Positions 35,334-44,345 of a stretch of 64,000 nucleotides of DNA are shown here, one piece after another (the stretch's first letter is position 1; each line of letters starts with the position of its first letter). Where the stretch lies: the NCBI GenBank assembly GCA_037783415.1, contig JAZGTN010000179.1, forward strand, positions 784,001 through 848,000, read 5' to 3'. The position numbers and the translations under genes are program-made. This DNA comes from Leptasterias polaris (Eukaryota > Echinodermata > Asteroidea > Forcipulatida > Asteriidae). Under the pieces are notes generated by a model. The model saw only the letters and a list, made by a program, of their open reading frames with translations. It was not told where the DNA came from and did not search any database.

Positions 35334-35482
35334 CCCCCAAACGGCGGGATATGACACCCTTCTTGGGGTGACGCTTAACTCAGATGAGAATGCCTCATAT
35401 TGACACGATGCTGCAGAGATGTCAAAGGTGAAAGGTCGACTTTCATTGTTGATCAGCTGACTCCTCTCACTAGTTTGGTTAC
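35334..35482 (-). pseudogene. HYDIN-like exon A (ASH/MSP-type repeat), frame-broken
   Basis: After an AACCAG acceptor the frame reads SQLINNESRPFTFDISAASC, then EAFSSELSVTP. This matches the HYDIN repeat with IINKEEQGFDF and YSEGFSNSLLV. The expected continuation (G-x-IPPFG) is present but in other frames, so one or two small indels lie between ELSVTP and the GTGAGT donor. In HYDIN this segment comes directly before the one found here as exon B (37176-37382). In this window it is 1.7 kb downstream of it. Confidence 0.6.
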
Positions 35483-35679
35483 CTGGTTGGGAAAGTAAAA
35501 GTCAAACTAGGATTCTCAGACAAATGAAAAGTGTTTCTGGACTGTTCTTTACTAAATCCAGAAATCTCTAGTTTTTATCTCACTATAAACCTACAAGCTC
35601 CAATCACATTCAGGCTGTGGAAAACACAGAGATCTCATAGTTTGGGGAAAAAATCATTCAACATCAAACAAAGTATCTG

Positions 35680-35800
35680 CTAAGCAAAAGTAAGCAGGAT
35701 ACCACTTAAAGATGCAACATAGGACAAGTTTGCTACTAACCTTTTTCTGGCAAGCATAATTGTTTTGTGCTCAGCTAATTTTGGTGCTTACACTATGAAT
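35680..35800. repeat. Partial copy of the GCTTAAGC MITE family
   Basis: Contains TGCTAAGCAAAAGTAAGCAG, GGATACCACTTAAAG, TGTGCTCAGCTAATTTTGG. The same words in the same order occur in 37560-37850. Confidence 0.55.
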
Positions 35801-36407
35801 ATGTGCCCTGTACACTACTAGCGCTGAGCTGGCACTGGACGATTGTGGCTAAATTCACCAGAACACACTCAAAACTGCATCACAAGTTCTTTTTTTATTT
35901 GACTTAAATAGAAACAAAACCTCAAATGAGTTTCACATTCCGTTATGTGATAGTCCTATGTTTGTTATGCAGGCCGGTTGAATTGGATTTTGGTGTTTGA
36001 TCATTGCATCTTTTAAAAATTATTTGTTTTTCCCATGGGTTTTTCCTTTCCCCTCCCCCCAAAAATGAATAAAATATATAAAAACCCACCTTCCTACTGA
36101 CTTTAATTTTAAACAGCGTGTAATCAGAAGCAGAACTTTTTCTTTTTGGGGGGCCTTCAAATCACCCCCATGCAGTTTCCTTATCTCACTGTGGACTTCA
36201 GGTTCACTTGAATTTTTAGTTTACTCCTTGTTTACACATCAAGTTTGAAATAGTTGACTAAGCTGTTCACAAGAATGTTTGGGTTACACATCCTTGCATT
36301 CAAATTTTCTTCAAGGTTGTTTCACGTAATATCTGGACAATTTTGTTTATCTAAGCTTTTGGTCTATCAATAAACTAAAAAATATATAAACAGCCATGTT
36401 TATGTAC

Positions 36408-36639
36408 CTTAATCAGAAATTCACATCCCTGTATTGACGTCTTGTGGGGTGGTTTAAACACCAGGACACATTGTTTTTGGTAGATGCAGGAAACAGACCC
36501 AGTCTCTGGGGAGATGCTAACCATCGTCATTTCCTTGCCCGACCGCCGCTTCGTAAACCACTCATACATGTAGTCAAAGTTGAATATCCAAGAAATTACG
36601 ATGAAGATGAAGACGAACGGCCCTCTCATTTTCTTCTAT
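36408..36639 (-). pseudogene. HYDIN-like exon C, frame-broken
   Basis: After TTTTTCAG the frame IEENERAVRLHLHRN continues naturally from exon B (…NKIFLGE). The following FNFDYMYEWFTKRRSG, SISPETGSVSC, QKQCVLVFKPPHKTS and QGCEFLIK are in another frame, up to a GTACAT donor. The pattern V-x-N-x-G-x-FNFDY and the later CVL-x-F-x-P match the HYDIN repeat FNFINTGKFTFSF and CVLTDLELIIK. One frameshift near 36590 is therefore implied. Confidence 0.65.
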
Positions 36640-36699
36640 CTGAAAAACTTACAACATAAAAATGATAGACACTAATAAAGAAATTGTATCACTCCTTTT

Positions 36700-36965
36700 C
36701 CCCTCATGGTCATCAACATATAATTGAGTTTTATAGAGCAGCTGGATCAAGGAGTTGTGCAATCAAAATAAACAAGTATTCAATTGAAGTTTCCAAACAC
36801 ATGACTGGAGGGAGATTTGCACCTGTGACCTCCGGAATAACGAGCCGGCCCTCTAAAAACTGAGCCATCTAGCCCTATTGTTGGCGATCTCCCTATTTTG
36901 TCAATATATCTTTGTTTTGGGGCGCCAGTCAGATACCACTCAACCTGTAACTGTTGTATTTCCTA
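36700..36965 (-). mobile_element. tRNA-derived SINE, copy 2
   Basis: The minus-strand head GGGCTAGATGGCTCAG with a GGTGCAAATC B-box-like word matches 27660-27840 in several blocks. The distal part near 36735 (GCAGCTGGATCAAGGAG) recalls the L2-type tail. Confidence 0.5.
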
Positions 36966-37175
36966 GCGATCACACCCAAGTTCAGATCTTAATAGTTCAG
37001 TCAGTCTTGAGTCATTTCTTAAAGACATGTACTGAAGTTGATTAATTGGCGGAGTTGGACAGGAACAAATTGTTTCAAAGTTTTAGACTAGTACAGCCCC
37101 AGCAGATTTTGTTGAATTTGACTTTTAAAGTGTTGTATCATCAGCGAGTTTGCAAAGTCTGCTGTTTTGTTTTAC

Positions 37176-37382
37176 CTCTCCAAGGAAGATCTTGTTGACT
37201 CCACGAGATAACAGCTCTAAGTTTTTGTTGTTGGAATCTTCTCAGAGTATCTTTGCATTCATGGAATACCCTTCTGCCTCGGCATTCAGGTAGATCGGCA
37301 ATGTCTTCTTGTTGATGTAAATCTCCACATTGAAGTCAACCATCTTCTCTTTGAGAGGCAAAACGGAAACGGTAATCTGAAT
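37176..37382 (-). pseudogene. HYDIN-like exon B with an in-frame stop
   Basis: After a strong pyrimidine tract the frame reads ITVSVLPLKEKMVDFNVEIY, then TLPIYLNAEAEGYSMNAKIL, then TGA, then EDSNNKNLELLSRGVNKIFL, to a GTAAAA donor. The match to HYDIN is clear (VNFNLICNVKKK, LNVKAEGYTMNVEI-K-C-KD). The stop sits where the family has Cys, so a single base change explains it. HYDIN is a giant protein of the ciliary central pair built from ASH/MSP-like repeats. Exons B and C are in the right order; exon A is not. Confidence 0.72.
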
Positions 37383-37545
37383 CTCGAGAAGAAGGGAGAG
37401 AAAGTTTCCTTTTAACTTGAGGACTATAAACAGATGTCATTAATGAAAGGTAAAATGAATTATTATATTTGCTCAGTTTCATTTGTAAAGGGTTGCCTTT
37501 TGGCAGCCAGGAAGATAAACTACTTGGGTTGCTGGTCTTGGGTCC

Positions 37546-37850
37546 GATTTCATAATCTGCAGGAGACATTTCTGCTTAACAATTTTCTGCTAAGCAAAAA
37601 TAGGCAGGAAACCGGTTGCAAATATTACATAAGACAAGGTACTTTGGATAATAATAATAATAATATTAAAAATTTATATTGCGCCCCTTACATACAAAAT
37701 GATCAAAGGCGCAGAACACATGTTAAAAAGCACAGAATGGAAGAAAACGACAAAGAAAAAAGACTGATCACCAGGCCAGTGCCCATGGTAACCTTTTTTT
37801 CTGGTAAACACAATTGTTTTGTGTTTTGCTAATTTTGGTGCTTAACGGCC
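37546..37850. mobile_element. GCTTAAGC-family MITE split by a LINE 3' end
   Basis: The left part (GGTCCGATTTCATAATCTGC, TGCTTAACAATTTTCTGC) and the right part (GGTAACCTTTTTTTCTGG, TTTGGTGCTTAACGGCC) belong to one MITE. Between them is an unrelated insertion at 37649-37786. Confidence 0.65.
37649..37786 (-). mobile_element. Severely 5'-truncated copy of the LINE at 18840
   Basis: On the minus strand it runs from TGGGCACTGGCCTGGTGATC to TGCGCCTTTGATCATTTTG, GGGGCGCAATATAAATTTTT and ATT repeats. It is nearly identical to 19753-19889. Only the 3' UTR is present, as expected of target-primed insertion that stopped early. Confidence 0.92.
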
Positions 37851-38195
37851 CTGTACACTATTGGTAAGATCGAAAAACACAAATGTTCAAAGATTCACAC
37901 ATAACTTACATGATTTAAAGTAAGTAATGGTAGAAAGGGTTCCTTAAAATATTTCTGCCTAAAATGCTATCGTTTCTGAGAAATGAGTAAAACAATAGTT
38001 TTTATCACGCGTGATAATAAACTCGATGTTTGAAAAACAGAAAACACATAAGGTCTCTTTTCACTATTTTCTCGTGACCTCGATGACCAATTGAGCTCAA
38101 ACTTTCACAGGTTTGTTTGTTCATGCATATGTTGAATCACACAAAATGTGGACACTGATTTTGAGCTGTTACCAAAAGTGTACAATGCCTTTAAG
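37851..38195 (-). mobile_element. Copy of the TTTGGTAATTGTC MITE superfamily, reversed
   Basis: Ends are GCCCTGTACACTATTGGTAA and TTACCAAAAGTGTACAATGC. Inside are CATATGTTGAATC, TTGAGCTCAAACTTTCACAG and AGGTTTGTT, reverse complements of blocks in 7436-7803. Confidence 0.75.
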
Positions 38196-38710
38196 GTTGT
38201 AAGGGCAAGCCAGTTTTCCATTGGCAATGGGCACCTCTACGAGGGCAGTATATATGATCTTTGGGCTTAATTATCCTGTGCAGGTAAATAAGTAAGACCA
38301 GCCTCAATACCATGGGCAGCGCGCCGTATCGCCTGCTAGCTTCGCGTACGTCTCTAACCCCTGGACGGGAACACTACAAATCAACGCTGATTGGCTCTGC
38401 ATGTACGCTTGTTAAAACTTTTGATCGCTTGTCAGGCACTTAGTACGCACATGTAAAAATGTACGTATTTCGACACAATACATTGAAAAGAATCATGTTT
38501 TATATGGTCACCCTAAACTGCATAAAGTTAGATTTATCACAAGATCGAAAAAGAATGAGAGGGGCCAGTTGCTCTTATGTCTTGATGCGTTTTTTGACAG
38601 CGCGCTCTGCGTAGTCTGTTGAAACACAGAATGGATCAACCACAGGACTAATTAAAATATCCAATATATTTGGATATTTCAAAGTCACACTTCCAGGGGG
38701 TTACAATCGA

Positions 38711-38727
38711 GCAAGGCATTCTGGGAA
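38711..38727. promoter_or_regulatory. ZNF143/THAP11-type promoter motif
   Basis: The plus strand GCAAGGCATTCTGGGAAA is the reverse complement of TTTCCCAGAATGCCTTGC, which follows the known SBS consensus around TTCCCAGAATGC. This motif marks housekeeping promoters in animals. It lies 13 to 25 bp upstream of two candidate start codons, in DNA richer in CpG than its surroundings (38310-38770). Confidence 0.55.
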
Positions 38728-38740
38728 AGAAAAAACATGG

Positions 38741-38776
38741 ATGGCGAGATTGTACACCACTGTGAACGAGGTTGAA
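38741..38776 (+). CDS. Candidate 12-codon first exon of an unidentified gene
   Basis: ATGGCGAGATTG opens MARLYTTVNEVE and meets a consensus donor GTAAGA. An ATG four bases upstream in another frame ends after 12 codons, so the second ATG is the better start. The promoter motif just upstream supports a real transcription start. No second exon could be recognised; the next 4 kb downstream are taken by the piggyBac element. Confidence 0.35.
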
Positions 38777-39412
38777 GTAAGACATCTACTTGTGAATGTT
38801 GGTCATGTCGTTGATCGGTGAATGCCTTGTCTAAAATCGTAATTCTACTGCAAATCTAATCCTACATCGACACTATAGTCCCCAAAATTATGGTGATAAT
38901 TTAAAAGCTATTATGTTTGTCTGGACAATTTGACCGAGGGCATTGGCTTTTGTTTGGACAATTAAAAACGGGGAATGTGGTTGGAAAATGTCTTATGTCC
39001 GACTGTAAATTCCTGTTACCTGTTTGTTTGTGTCTTGGAACATTGGAAGGACTCCACAAGGTCAGAATCTTTTGGGAAGTCTGATTGTGAGAAGAAAAAT
39101 CAAGAAAGAAACAAGAATAAAAGTCTTAACAATACTTCCTTGGATTGGACAAGAAATGGACAACTTTAAATTACACGAACATGCCAAATTAAAAAATACC
39201 TAACCTTCATGATTGAATGTCCCGATTACAATATAGCAATTTTGTTTTCTTAACACATCAAATTTAGCAAAACAAATGTTTACAAACTTTTCACAAAGAT
39301 GTTGGAAAATGAAAGCAGCAGTTTCCCCCAAGTATAAATCAGTAGCAAACACGGTGACTGTAAAAGGGTGACAAACAAAGTTCAACTTGGGTAAGTACTG
39401 AGTATACAGTGC
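38777..39412. other. Non-coding flank of the piggyBac insertion
   Basis: AT-rich. The last ~30 bp (AACTTGGGTAAGTACTGAG, TATACAGTGC) are the left part of a repeat tail that continues beyond the piggyBac element at 43019. Confidence 0.5.
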
Positions 39413-39416
39413 TTAA
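39413..39416. repeat. TTAA target-site duplication, left
   Basis: TTAA directly abuts the CCCTTTCAGGACC end of the piggyBac element and is repeated at 43015-43018. Confidence 0.95.
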
Positions 39417-39968
39417 CCCTTTCAGGACCGAATAAAAAAATGTTTGACCTTCGCCACAGACCGAATTAATTTCATTTATCACAACAAGTACCGACGAAAA
39501 TATTTGAAATGCAAATATCATGGGCAAGGAATCATGCAAAGTCCTTACATGTAATAAATTGTTTTTAGCATTTTTCCTGCTCTTTCTGAAAATGTATAGG
39601 TCTATGGGTTTATTCCTACTCAATTGCTTTCGTGGGCTATATAGTACCCCCCCAAAAAATGTGCCGATTTTTTGAAAAAAGTGTAAAATCATTCAAAATT
39701 GTTTTATTTGCATGAATGCTTACTTTTCACATTTATGTTGTAAAATATAAGTAAATATAACATAACATACAAGTTTATGCACTTTTGATACATTGAATTG
39801 GTTGCTTACCCCTTCAGTAGTCTCCCCCCCCCCCAAAAAAAATGTTTTCCATCATTGACCCTTTCCGTAATTTTTTTTCTTCAAATTTCAAATGTTATTG
39901 CAGAAACTTGCACTAAGCATTCTAACATGTCTAAGAATGAAAATCAGTGCCTACATGTACCTTGATCT

Positions 39969-41722
39969 TTACTGCAGATCATATTGGACTTTGTAGTCCA
40001 TGCATGTGTGATACAGTTCAAAACATGGCACCACACACAAGGCGACTTTTGGTGCACATGTTTTGCAGCGAAATGTTGTCTGACGCCGCCTCACATATTT
40101 GTTTTCTTGTCGTTGGCAACACACCACACAGTCGGGTTTTCCTACCGTTTTTTCAATGAAGTGTCTGCCTTGTAGTCGGAGGGGAGTTGGGTTCAAGCTT
40201 GGCCTTCCAGGGACAGATGGTCGACGTTCGTACGCGTCAAGTAGGCCGTTCACAATATCCAGTCGGAATAGGTTGCCTTCCTTCTGTTCAGCCTTTGGAA
40301 CTACCAACTTATACATGATATATGCATTCGAAATCGAGGTAATAATGAGGTGAAAGAAAACCTTTTTCCACCATTTCAATGATTTTCTGATCATATTGTT
40401 GTATGAATTCAGCTGATCGGACATGTCAACGCCGCCCATGTATTCATTGTATTTACAAACTGCGAGTGGTTTTTTGATAACTTTGAATCCCCCTGGTGCG
40501 TCACCGTCTCTAAGTCTCTTTTCTGTCATTTCAGATGTATGAAGGCTACTGAGGACAGTTACGGGTCGCTTGTCGTACCAGGCTAGAGCCAAAACATTCC
40601 CAGTACGCTTGAAGATTGGGGACAGCCTGGTCAGTGTTGCAGTACCCCTCTTTGCAGTGAATGTTTTGACTTCCTGGGGGTTAGATGTCCTGTTACTTCT
40701 AATGGTTCCACAAGCACCTATACCACGTGCTTCAAGTGCCTCCAACAGCTCGAAACTTGTGAAGTAATTGTCACAGTACAACTCATGACCTTCCGGTAGA
40801 ACATCGGAAAGCGTAAGGACAACCGTCCTACCTAGATTGGTCTGTACACGGTCACCTTCTTTCCCCGTATACAGTTTCCAATTGTACACATAGCCAGTCT
40901 TAGAACCAGCCAGTACCCATGCCTTCAGCCCCCATTTATTAGGCTTCTTCGGCATATACTGACGCATGGAAACACGGCCTTTGAAAGCGATCATGCACTC
41001 ATCTATTGATACATGCTTATCAATATGGAATATTGCCCTCCATGTTTCCAACAGAATATCTAGTAGCCTGCGAACTTTGAACGCACGGTCATGGTTCGGC
41101 TGACCACGGGGTATAGCTGTAGTGTTGTCAGCGATATGGATGAAGCGTAGAAGTGTTAGGAATCTATTCCTCGACATTATCTTACGAAACCCATCCATAT
41201 GCGTTACCCAATCTGTTGACCAGTAGGATTTATATGTTGGCCGCTTGTTGTTACCCATTATTATGAGTATAGCAATAAATGCTTTTATTTCTAGCATGTC
41301 TGTGTCCTTCCATAATTTCATTAGTCCGTCTTCTGCTTTACTCACCACACCAGTTCTTATAGTGGCCTGTTCCCATTGATGAAAATAACGGTTGGTCTCA
41401 TCCACTATCAAATGGAAAACTTCATTCGGAAATGTAGCATAGAAAAAGTCGACTGGCCTAAAACCAGCACAATTGATGATAGGAGTTCCAGGTGTTTGGC
41501 ACTGGAGATCTGGTAGCCAATTGGGCACTTCTCCATTGTCATCATCCCAGTCGGGTGGAGGGGCTGCTGGCGGCATGGCTGGAGCCGCAGCTTGCTGTCC
41601 ACGTCCACGGGGTACAGGTGCTCGAACACGTCCACGGGGTACAGGTGCTGGTACAGGAACTTGAGCCTGAGGTGGTCGTCTCCCTCTAGGCCGACCACGT
41701 GGGGGTGGGGGTGCAGGAGCAG
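39969..41722 (-). CDS. piggyBac transposase, exon 3 (catalytic and Cys-rich domains)
   Basis: This exon encodes most of the 706-residue transposase. It has a Pro/Arg-rich start (APAPPPPRGRPRGRR), then the DDE_Tnp_1_7 core with the three expected acidic positions: SIDECMIAFKGR, LYCDNYFTSFE and MGGVDMSDQLNSYN. It ends with a cysteine-rich zinc-binding region (CVVCCQRQENKYVRR, FRCKTC, CVVPCFELYHT). No stop or frameshift occurs in 1754 bp. The acceptor is TCCAGCAG at 41723, a NAGNAG site that could add one Ala. Length and motifs fit a functional enzyme that cuts and pastes at TTAA. Catalytic activity is inferred, not shown. Confidence 0.96.
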
Positions 41723-41780
41723 CTGCTGGAATGGACGTAGGTAAAACAACATTAGAAAAAAGACACTGGAACAAAAGATT

Positions 41781-41916
41781 GAGGTCAAGCCAGCCGCACA
41801 TTTTTCTTCCATGGTCAATGACTGAGGTAAGAAAACTGTATTTCACTGTCAGAGAACGAAATTTTCGTGCGGCTCATTTGACCGTGGAAGAAAAATGTGC
41901 GGCTGGATTGACCTCA
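41781..41916. repeat. Inverted repeat (hairpin) in transposase intron 2
   Basis: The left arm (GAGGTCAAGCCAGCCGCACA then TTTTTCTTCC) and the right arm (GGAAGAAAAATGTGCGGCTG then GATTGACCTC) are inverted copies of about 45 bp around a ~45-bp loop. It may be a tiny MITE inside the intron. The open frame upstream of exon 3 runs through its left arm by chance. Confidence 0.8.
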
Positions 41917-41992
41917 GTGCAATAGGGAATGTAAAATAGATATAGGAAAAAAGCAACTGGGAAATAAAAAGAGTGTATTTTTTACCACCTAC

Positions 41993-42211
41993 CTGCTGGA
42001 ATTACTGGTACTGGAGCCTGGGGAAGGGGTGGGACAGGAAGTTGAATGGCGGTGGTTGCGGCGGGCACTGTATTCCGGCCTGTTCCATGACGTCTGCGTC
42101 CACGTCCACGTGTTGGCGGCGGAGTCGGCGCTCGAGAAGGAGGGACAACCTGAGGCTGAGTTCCATCATCATCATCATCATAATCAGAGTCGGTTTCACT
42201 ATCATGTAGCA
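41993..42211 (-). CDS. piggyBac transposase, exon 2
   Basis: The exon is 219 bp, with acceptor TTGGTGTAG and donor GTAGGTGG; both introns are phase 1. It encodes an acidic stretch (DSETDSDYDDDDDG) followed by Pro-rich basic sequence (PPSRAPTPPPTRGRGRRRH). The N-terminal region of piggyBac transposases is usually acidic and poorly conserved. The phase match with exons 1 and 3 supports the model. Confidence 0.88.
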
Positions 42212-42590
42212 CTACACCAATAATAATCATAATAATGTTATTAGAATGGTTCGTTCTACAAAGAAATACTACAACTTACATGTACAACTAAAAAAAGTAA
42301 GACTAAGTACTACTACTAGCTTCTGTTATTGTTTTTATAGTTTTGATAATTAGTAATATTTGTAAGTAGTTCACTAGTGTAGTACTACTACTACATGTAC
42401 ATCATACATGTACTAGTGAACTACTTACAAATATTACAAATTATCAAAACTATAAAAACAATAACAGAAGCATACAACTTAGGCAAAGTACAAGATTCAT
42501 AATAACACACTGTTATAGGGAGCACATTGGGCTGCGAAATACCCTCCACATTAAAAAAAATGCATGTAAATTTTACGTACATGTACATAC

Positions 42591-42738
42591 CTATAGCTAT
42601 ACCATTAGGCGGGTCATCATCCTGATCACTTCCAATGTCCGACAAATCATCCGAAATGTCACCTAAATCACAATCATCCGAATCAGAATCGGCTAAAATC
42701 TCATCAATACGATCTTCTGCACACAATTTCGTCGCCAT
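42591..42738 (-). CDS. piggyBac transposase, exon 1
   Basis: It starts at ATGGCGACG and reads MATKLCAEDRIDEILADSD, then an acidic DLGDISDDLSDIGSDQDD stretch, and ends in phase 1 at a GTATGT donor. 148 + 219 + 1754 bp make exactly 707 codons including the stop. The start is the only Met before the acidic region, which resembles the N-termini of other piggyBac transposases. Confidence 0.88.
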
Positions 42739-43014
42739 TTTGGCGAAAAATCCAGCGTATTTCGTAAATAAATTGCAATTTTGTCTATCAAAATACGTAA
42801 GTTCTATACACGGAAGAAGATCGCCATAAATAAAAAAAAGCTGGGTAATATAATGGGGAATCCCCTTATGGTAGTGAGAAACTACTGACTGCTGGGTATT
42901 TTACGGTGAAACGAGGGTAGTATGAGAACAAGGTAAATCTCGACTATAGTCGAGACTGGGCTGTGGCGGCGGTATTTTTGGTCTCGACTTTTGTCGAGAC
43001 TGGTCCTGAAAGGG

Positions 43015-43018
43015 TTAA
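43015..43018. repeat. TTAA target-site duplication, right
   Basis: Second copy of the TTAA at 39413-39416. Confidence 0.95.
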
Positions 43019-43130
43019 GACACATCGGTGTAAGGGTAAAAAACTAATTATTTATCCCTGATGCAAAAATTAACATCTATTAAATTGTTGCGGTACCCGC
43101 TGCTAACACTTTAAACTGCCTCAAGCCATC
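43019..43130. repeat. Repeat tail interrupted by piggyBac, right part
   Basis: Begins ACACATCGGTGTAAGGG and AAAAAAC like 43266-43290. It then runs through TTGTTGCGGTACCCGCTGC into the next SINE head. Confidence 0.6.
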
Positions 43131-43300
43131 GGGCTAGCTCGGTGGTCTAGTGGTAAGACATCTGCTCTAGCAATGCAAAGGTCGTGGGTTCGAATCCCAC
43201 CCGAGTGATTTGCCTGTGGATTTTTTTCACAAAACTTGGGTAAGTACCGAGTATACAGTGCTTAACACACATCGGTGTAAGGGTAAAAAACAAATCTCGA
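43131..43300 (+). mobile_element. tRNA-derived SINE
   Basis: The head at 43131-43206 has the A box GGTGGTCTAGTGGTAAGAC and the B box GGGTTCGAATCCC with a good T arm (GTGGG/CCCAC). The D arm pairs, but the anticodon and acceptor stems are imperfect. It continues into TTTTTTTCACAAAACTTGGG, a body and TATACAGTGCTTAACACAC. The same tail is at 39385-39416 plus 43019. It is a SINE rather than a functional tRNA gene. Confidence 0.75.
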
Positions 43301-43309
43301 GAAGTCCGG

Positions 43310-43440
43310 TGCTATATAGGGAAGGTTTGAAGCTGGTTGGAGTTAGCCCTTGCACCATTTCAAAATCGAAGGTCAAGTTCCATGAAATCGGTGATGTCAA
43401 AGATAGACCAAGAAGTGGGCGTCCCAAGAAAACAACACCC
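43310..43440 (+). pseudogene. Tc1-like transposase fossil, N-terminal HTH part
   Basis: The plus strand reads LVGVSPCTISKSKVKFHEIG, then DVKDRPRSGRPKKTTPQE. This is the second helix-turn-helix and the DRPRSGRPRKTT linker of Tc1/mariner-family transposases. The catalytic DDE domain is absent. The frame then dissolves into a minisatellite. Confidence 0.8.
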
Positions 43441-43722
43441 CAAGAAAACAAGTGCCACAGAAGACCACACCCCAAAGATAACCATACCAAGAAGACAAGA
43501 CGGCAAGACCCCAAGAAGACCACAACCCAAAGAAGATCACACCCAAAGAAGACAAACCCCAAGAGGACAACACCCCAAAGAAGACAACACCTCAAGAAGA
43601 CAACACCCCAATGAAGACCACACCCCAAGAAGACAAGACCCCAAGAAGACCACGCTCCAAAGAAGATACACCCCAATTTGAAGACACAACCCCAAGAGGA
43701 CAACACCCCAAAGAAGCCCATT
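43425..43722 (+). repeat. Purine-rich minisatellite grown from Tc1 codons
   Basis: Irregular units of about 12-17 bp built from CCAAGAAGACAACACC, nearly free of T on the plus strand. Translated it keeps repeating KKT and PKKTTP, the same residues that close the Tc1 linker. It probably arose by tandem duplication of that codon stretch. Confidence 0.8.
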
Positions 43723-43763
43723 AGCACTACGAACATGTAGGAGCTGTAGAATGTCTTTGAGAG

Positions 43764-43860
43764 TTATGCAGGCAAGATTTGCAGGACATTATGGCAGACC
43801 ACTCTCTGATCAGATGATCAAGAACAGACTGCATGACTAAATTCCTGCCATTCTTGCCTG
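43764..43860 (+). pseudogene. Tc1-like transposase fossil, second piece
   Basis: The plus strand reads MQARFAGHYGRPLSDQMIKN then RLHD before a stop. It resembles the S-x-x-TIRNRLH motif that follows the linker in Tc1-like transposases. It lies directly after the minisatellite, which therefore splits one ancient gene. Confidence 0.55.
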
Positions 43861-43981
43861 CAAAGCTCTTAGGGATACTTGTCAACACTGGGTTAGCCAG
43901 CCAGACCACATGGAGGGATTTTTCACTGGTCCTCATGTTTTAACTGGCATTTGACCAAATAAAAGAAAGAACATTGCTTAC

Positions 43982-44096
43982 CTTCATGATAATTTTATTA
44001 ATAACGTTGGAGCTGCAGAAATTGAAGTCTAGCATTTCTTCTGGTTCCATTGTCTTAATACTGCAGTCATCAGTCACCACACCATTTTCCTCCAAT
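43982..44096 (-). CDS. RAD1: RAD1 exon 4
   Basis: The exon has 115 bp, acceptor TTTGCAG and donor GTAAGC. One base completes a Leu codon from exon 3. It reads LEENGVVTDDCSIKTMEPEE, then MLDFNFCSSNVINKIIMK, matching vertebrate RAD1 (FLEEGGVVTVC, QEPEETLDFDFCSTNVINKI). The last ~120 residues of the family should follow in further exons downstream. None was found in the next 16 kb of the minus strand, where a Tc1 relic, piggyBac, HYDIN-like pieces and MTBP exons lie instead. Confidence 0.93.
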
Positions 44097-44345
44097 CTGC
44101 AAACAAATATTATACAAAGATTGGATGCATTTTGAAAGTGAATTGTCCCAGAATACAATCACAAGGTGAAATCTGGATTATTCATTCCAGATTTGTGACT
44201 TTGAGTGAAGCAAATGATCCATTATTTCATTTCATTTTATTTCAATGTAATACACCTAACAAAAAGACAAAGGACTAAAAACGCTTGGTTTTACAATTGA
44301 AAACATATTACACTAAAACTGAGTTACATGTATATTGTATCTTAC

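Larger units (their letters stand above)
39417..43014 (-). mobile_element. Complete piggyBac transposon, 3598 bp
   Basis: The left end CCCTTTCAGGACCGAAT and the right end GGTCCTGAAAGGG give a 13-bp perfect inverted repeat flanked by TTAA on both sides, the piggyBac target. A single three-exon transposase gene runs on the minus strand. The right subterminal region has palindromes (CTCGACTATAGTCGAG, GTCTCGACTTTTGTCGAGAC) that could bind transposase. Removing the element with one TTAA rejoins a sequence (TACAGTGCTTAA then ACACATCGGTGTAAGGG) found uninterrupted at 43255-43280. The insertion site is thus confirmed inside this window. Confidence 0.97.

Noticed and set aside
41723..41846. Start of the piggyBac transposase at the ATG at 41846
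   Set aside because: The first codons run through an inverted repeat and a good acceptor. Upstream exons joining in phase explain the N-terminus better.
43131..43206. Functional tRNA gene (Ala AGC-like)
   Set aside because: Acceptor and anticodon stems have mismatches, and the sequence continues into a SINE body and tail shared with another locus.
43227..43736. Long minus-strand open frame of 169 codons
   Set aside because: It is the reverse of the purine-rich minisatellite; low-complexity sequence without T on one strand stays open by chance.
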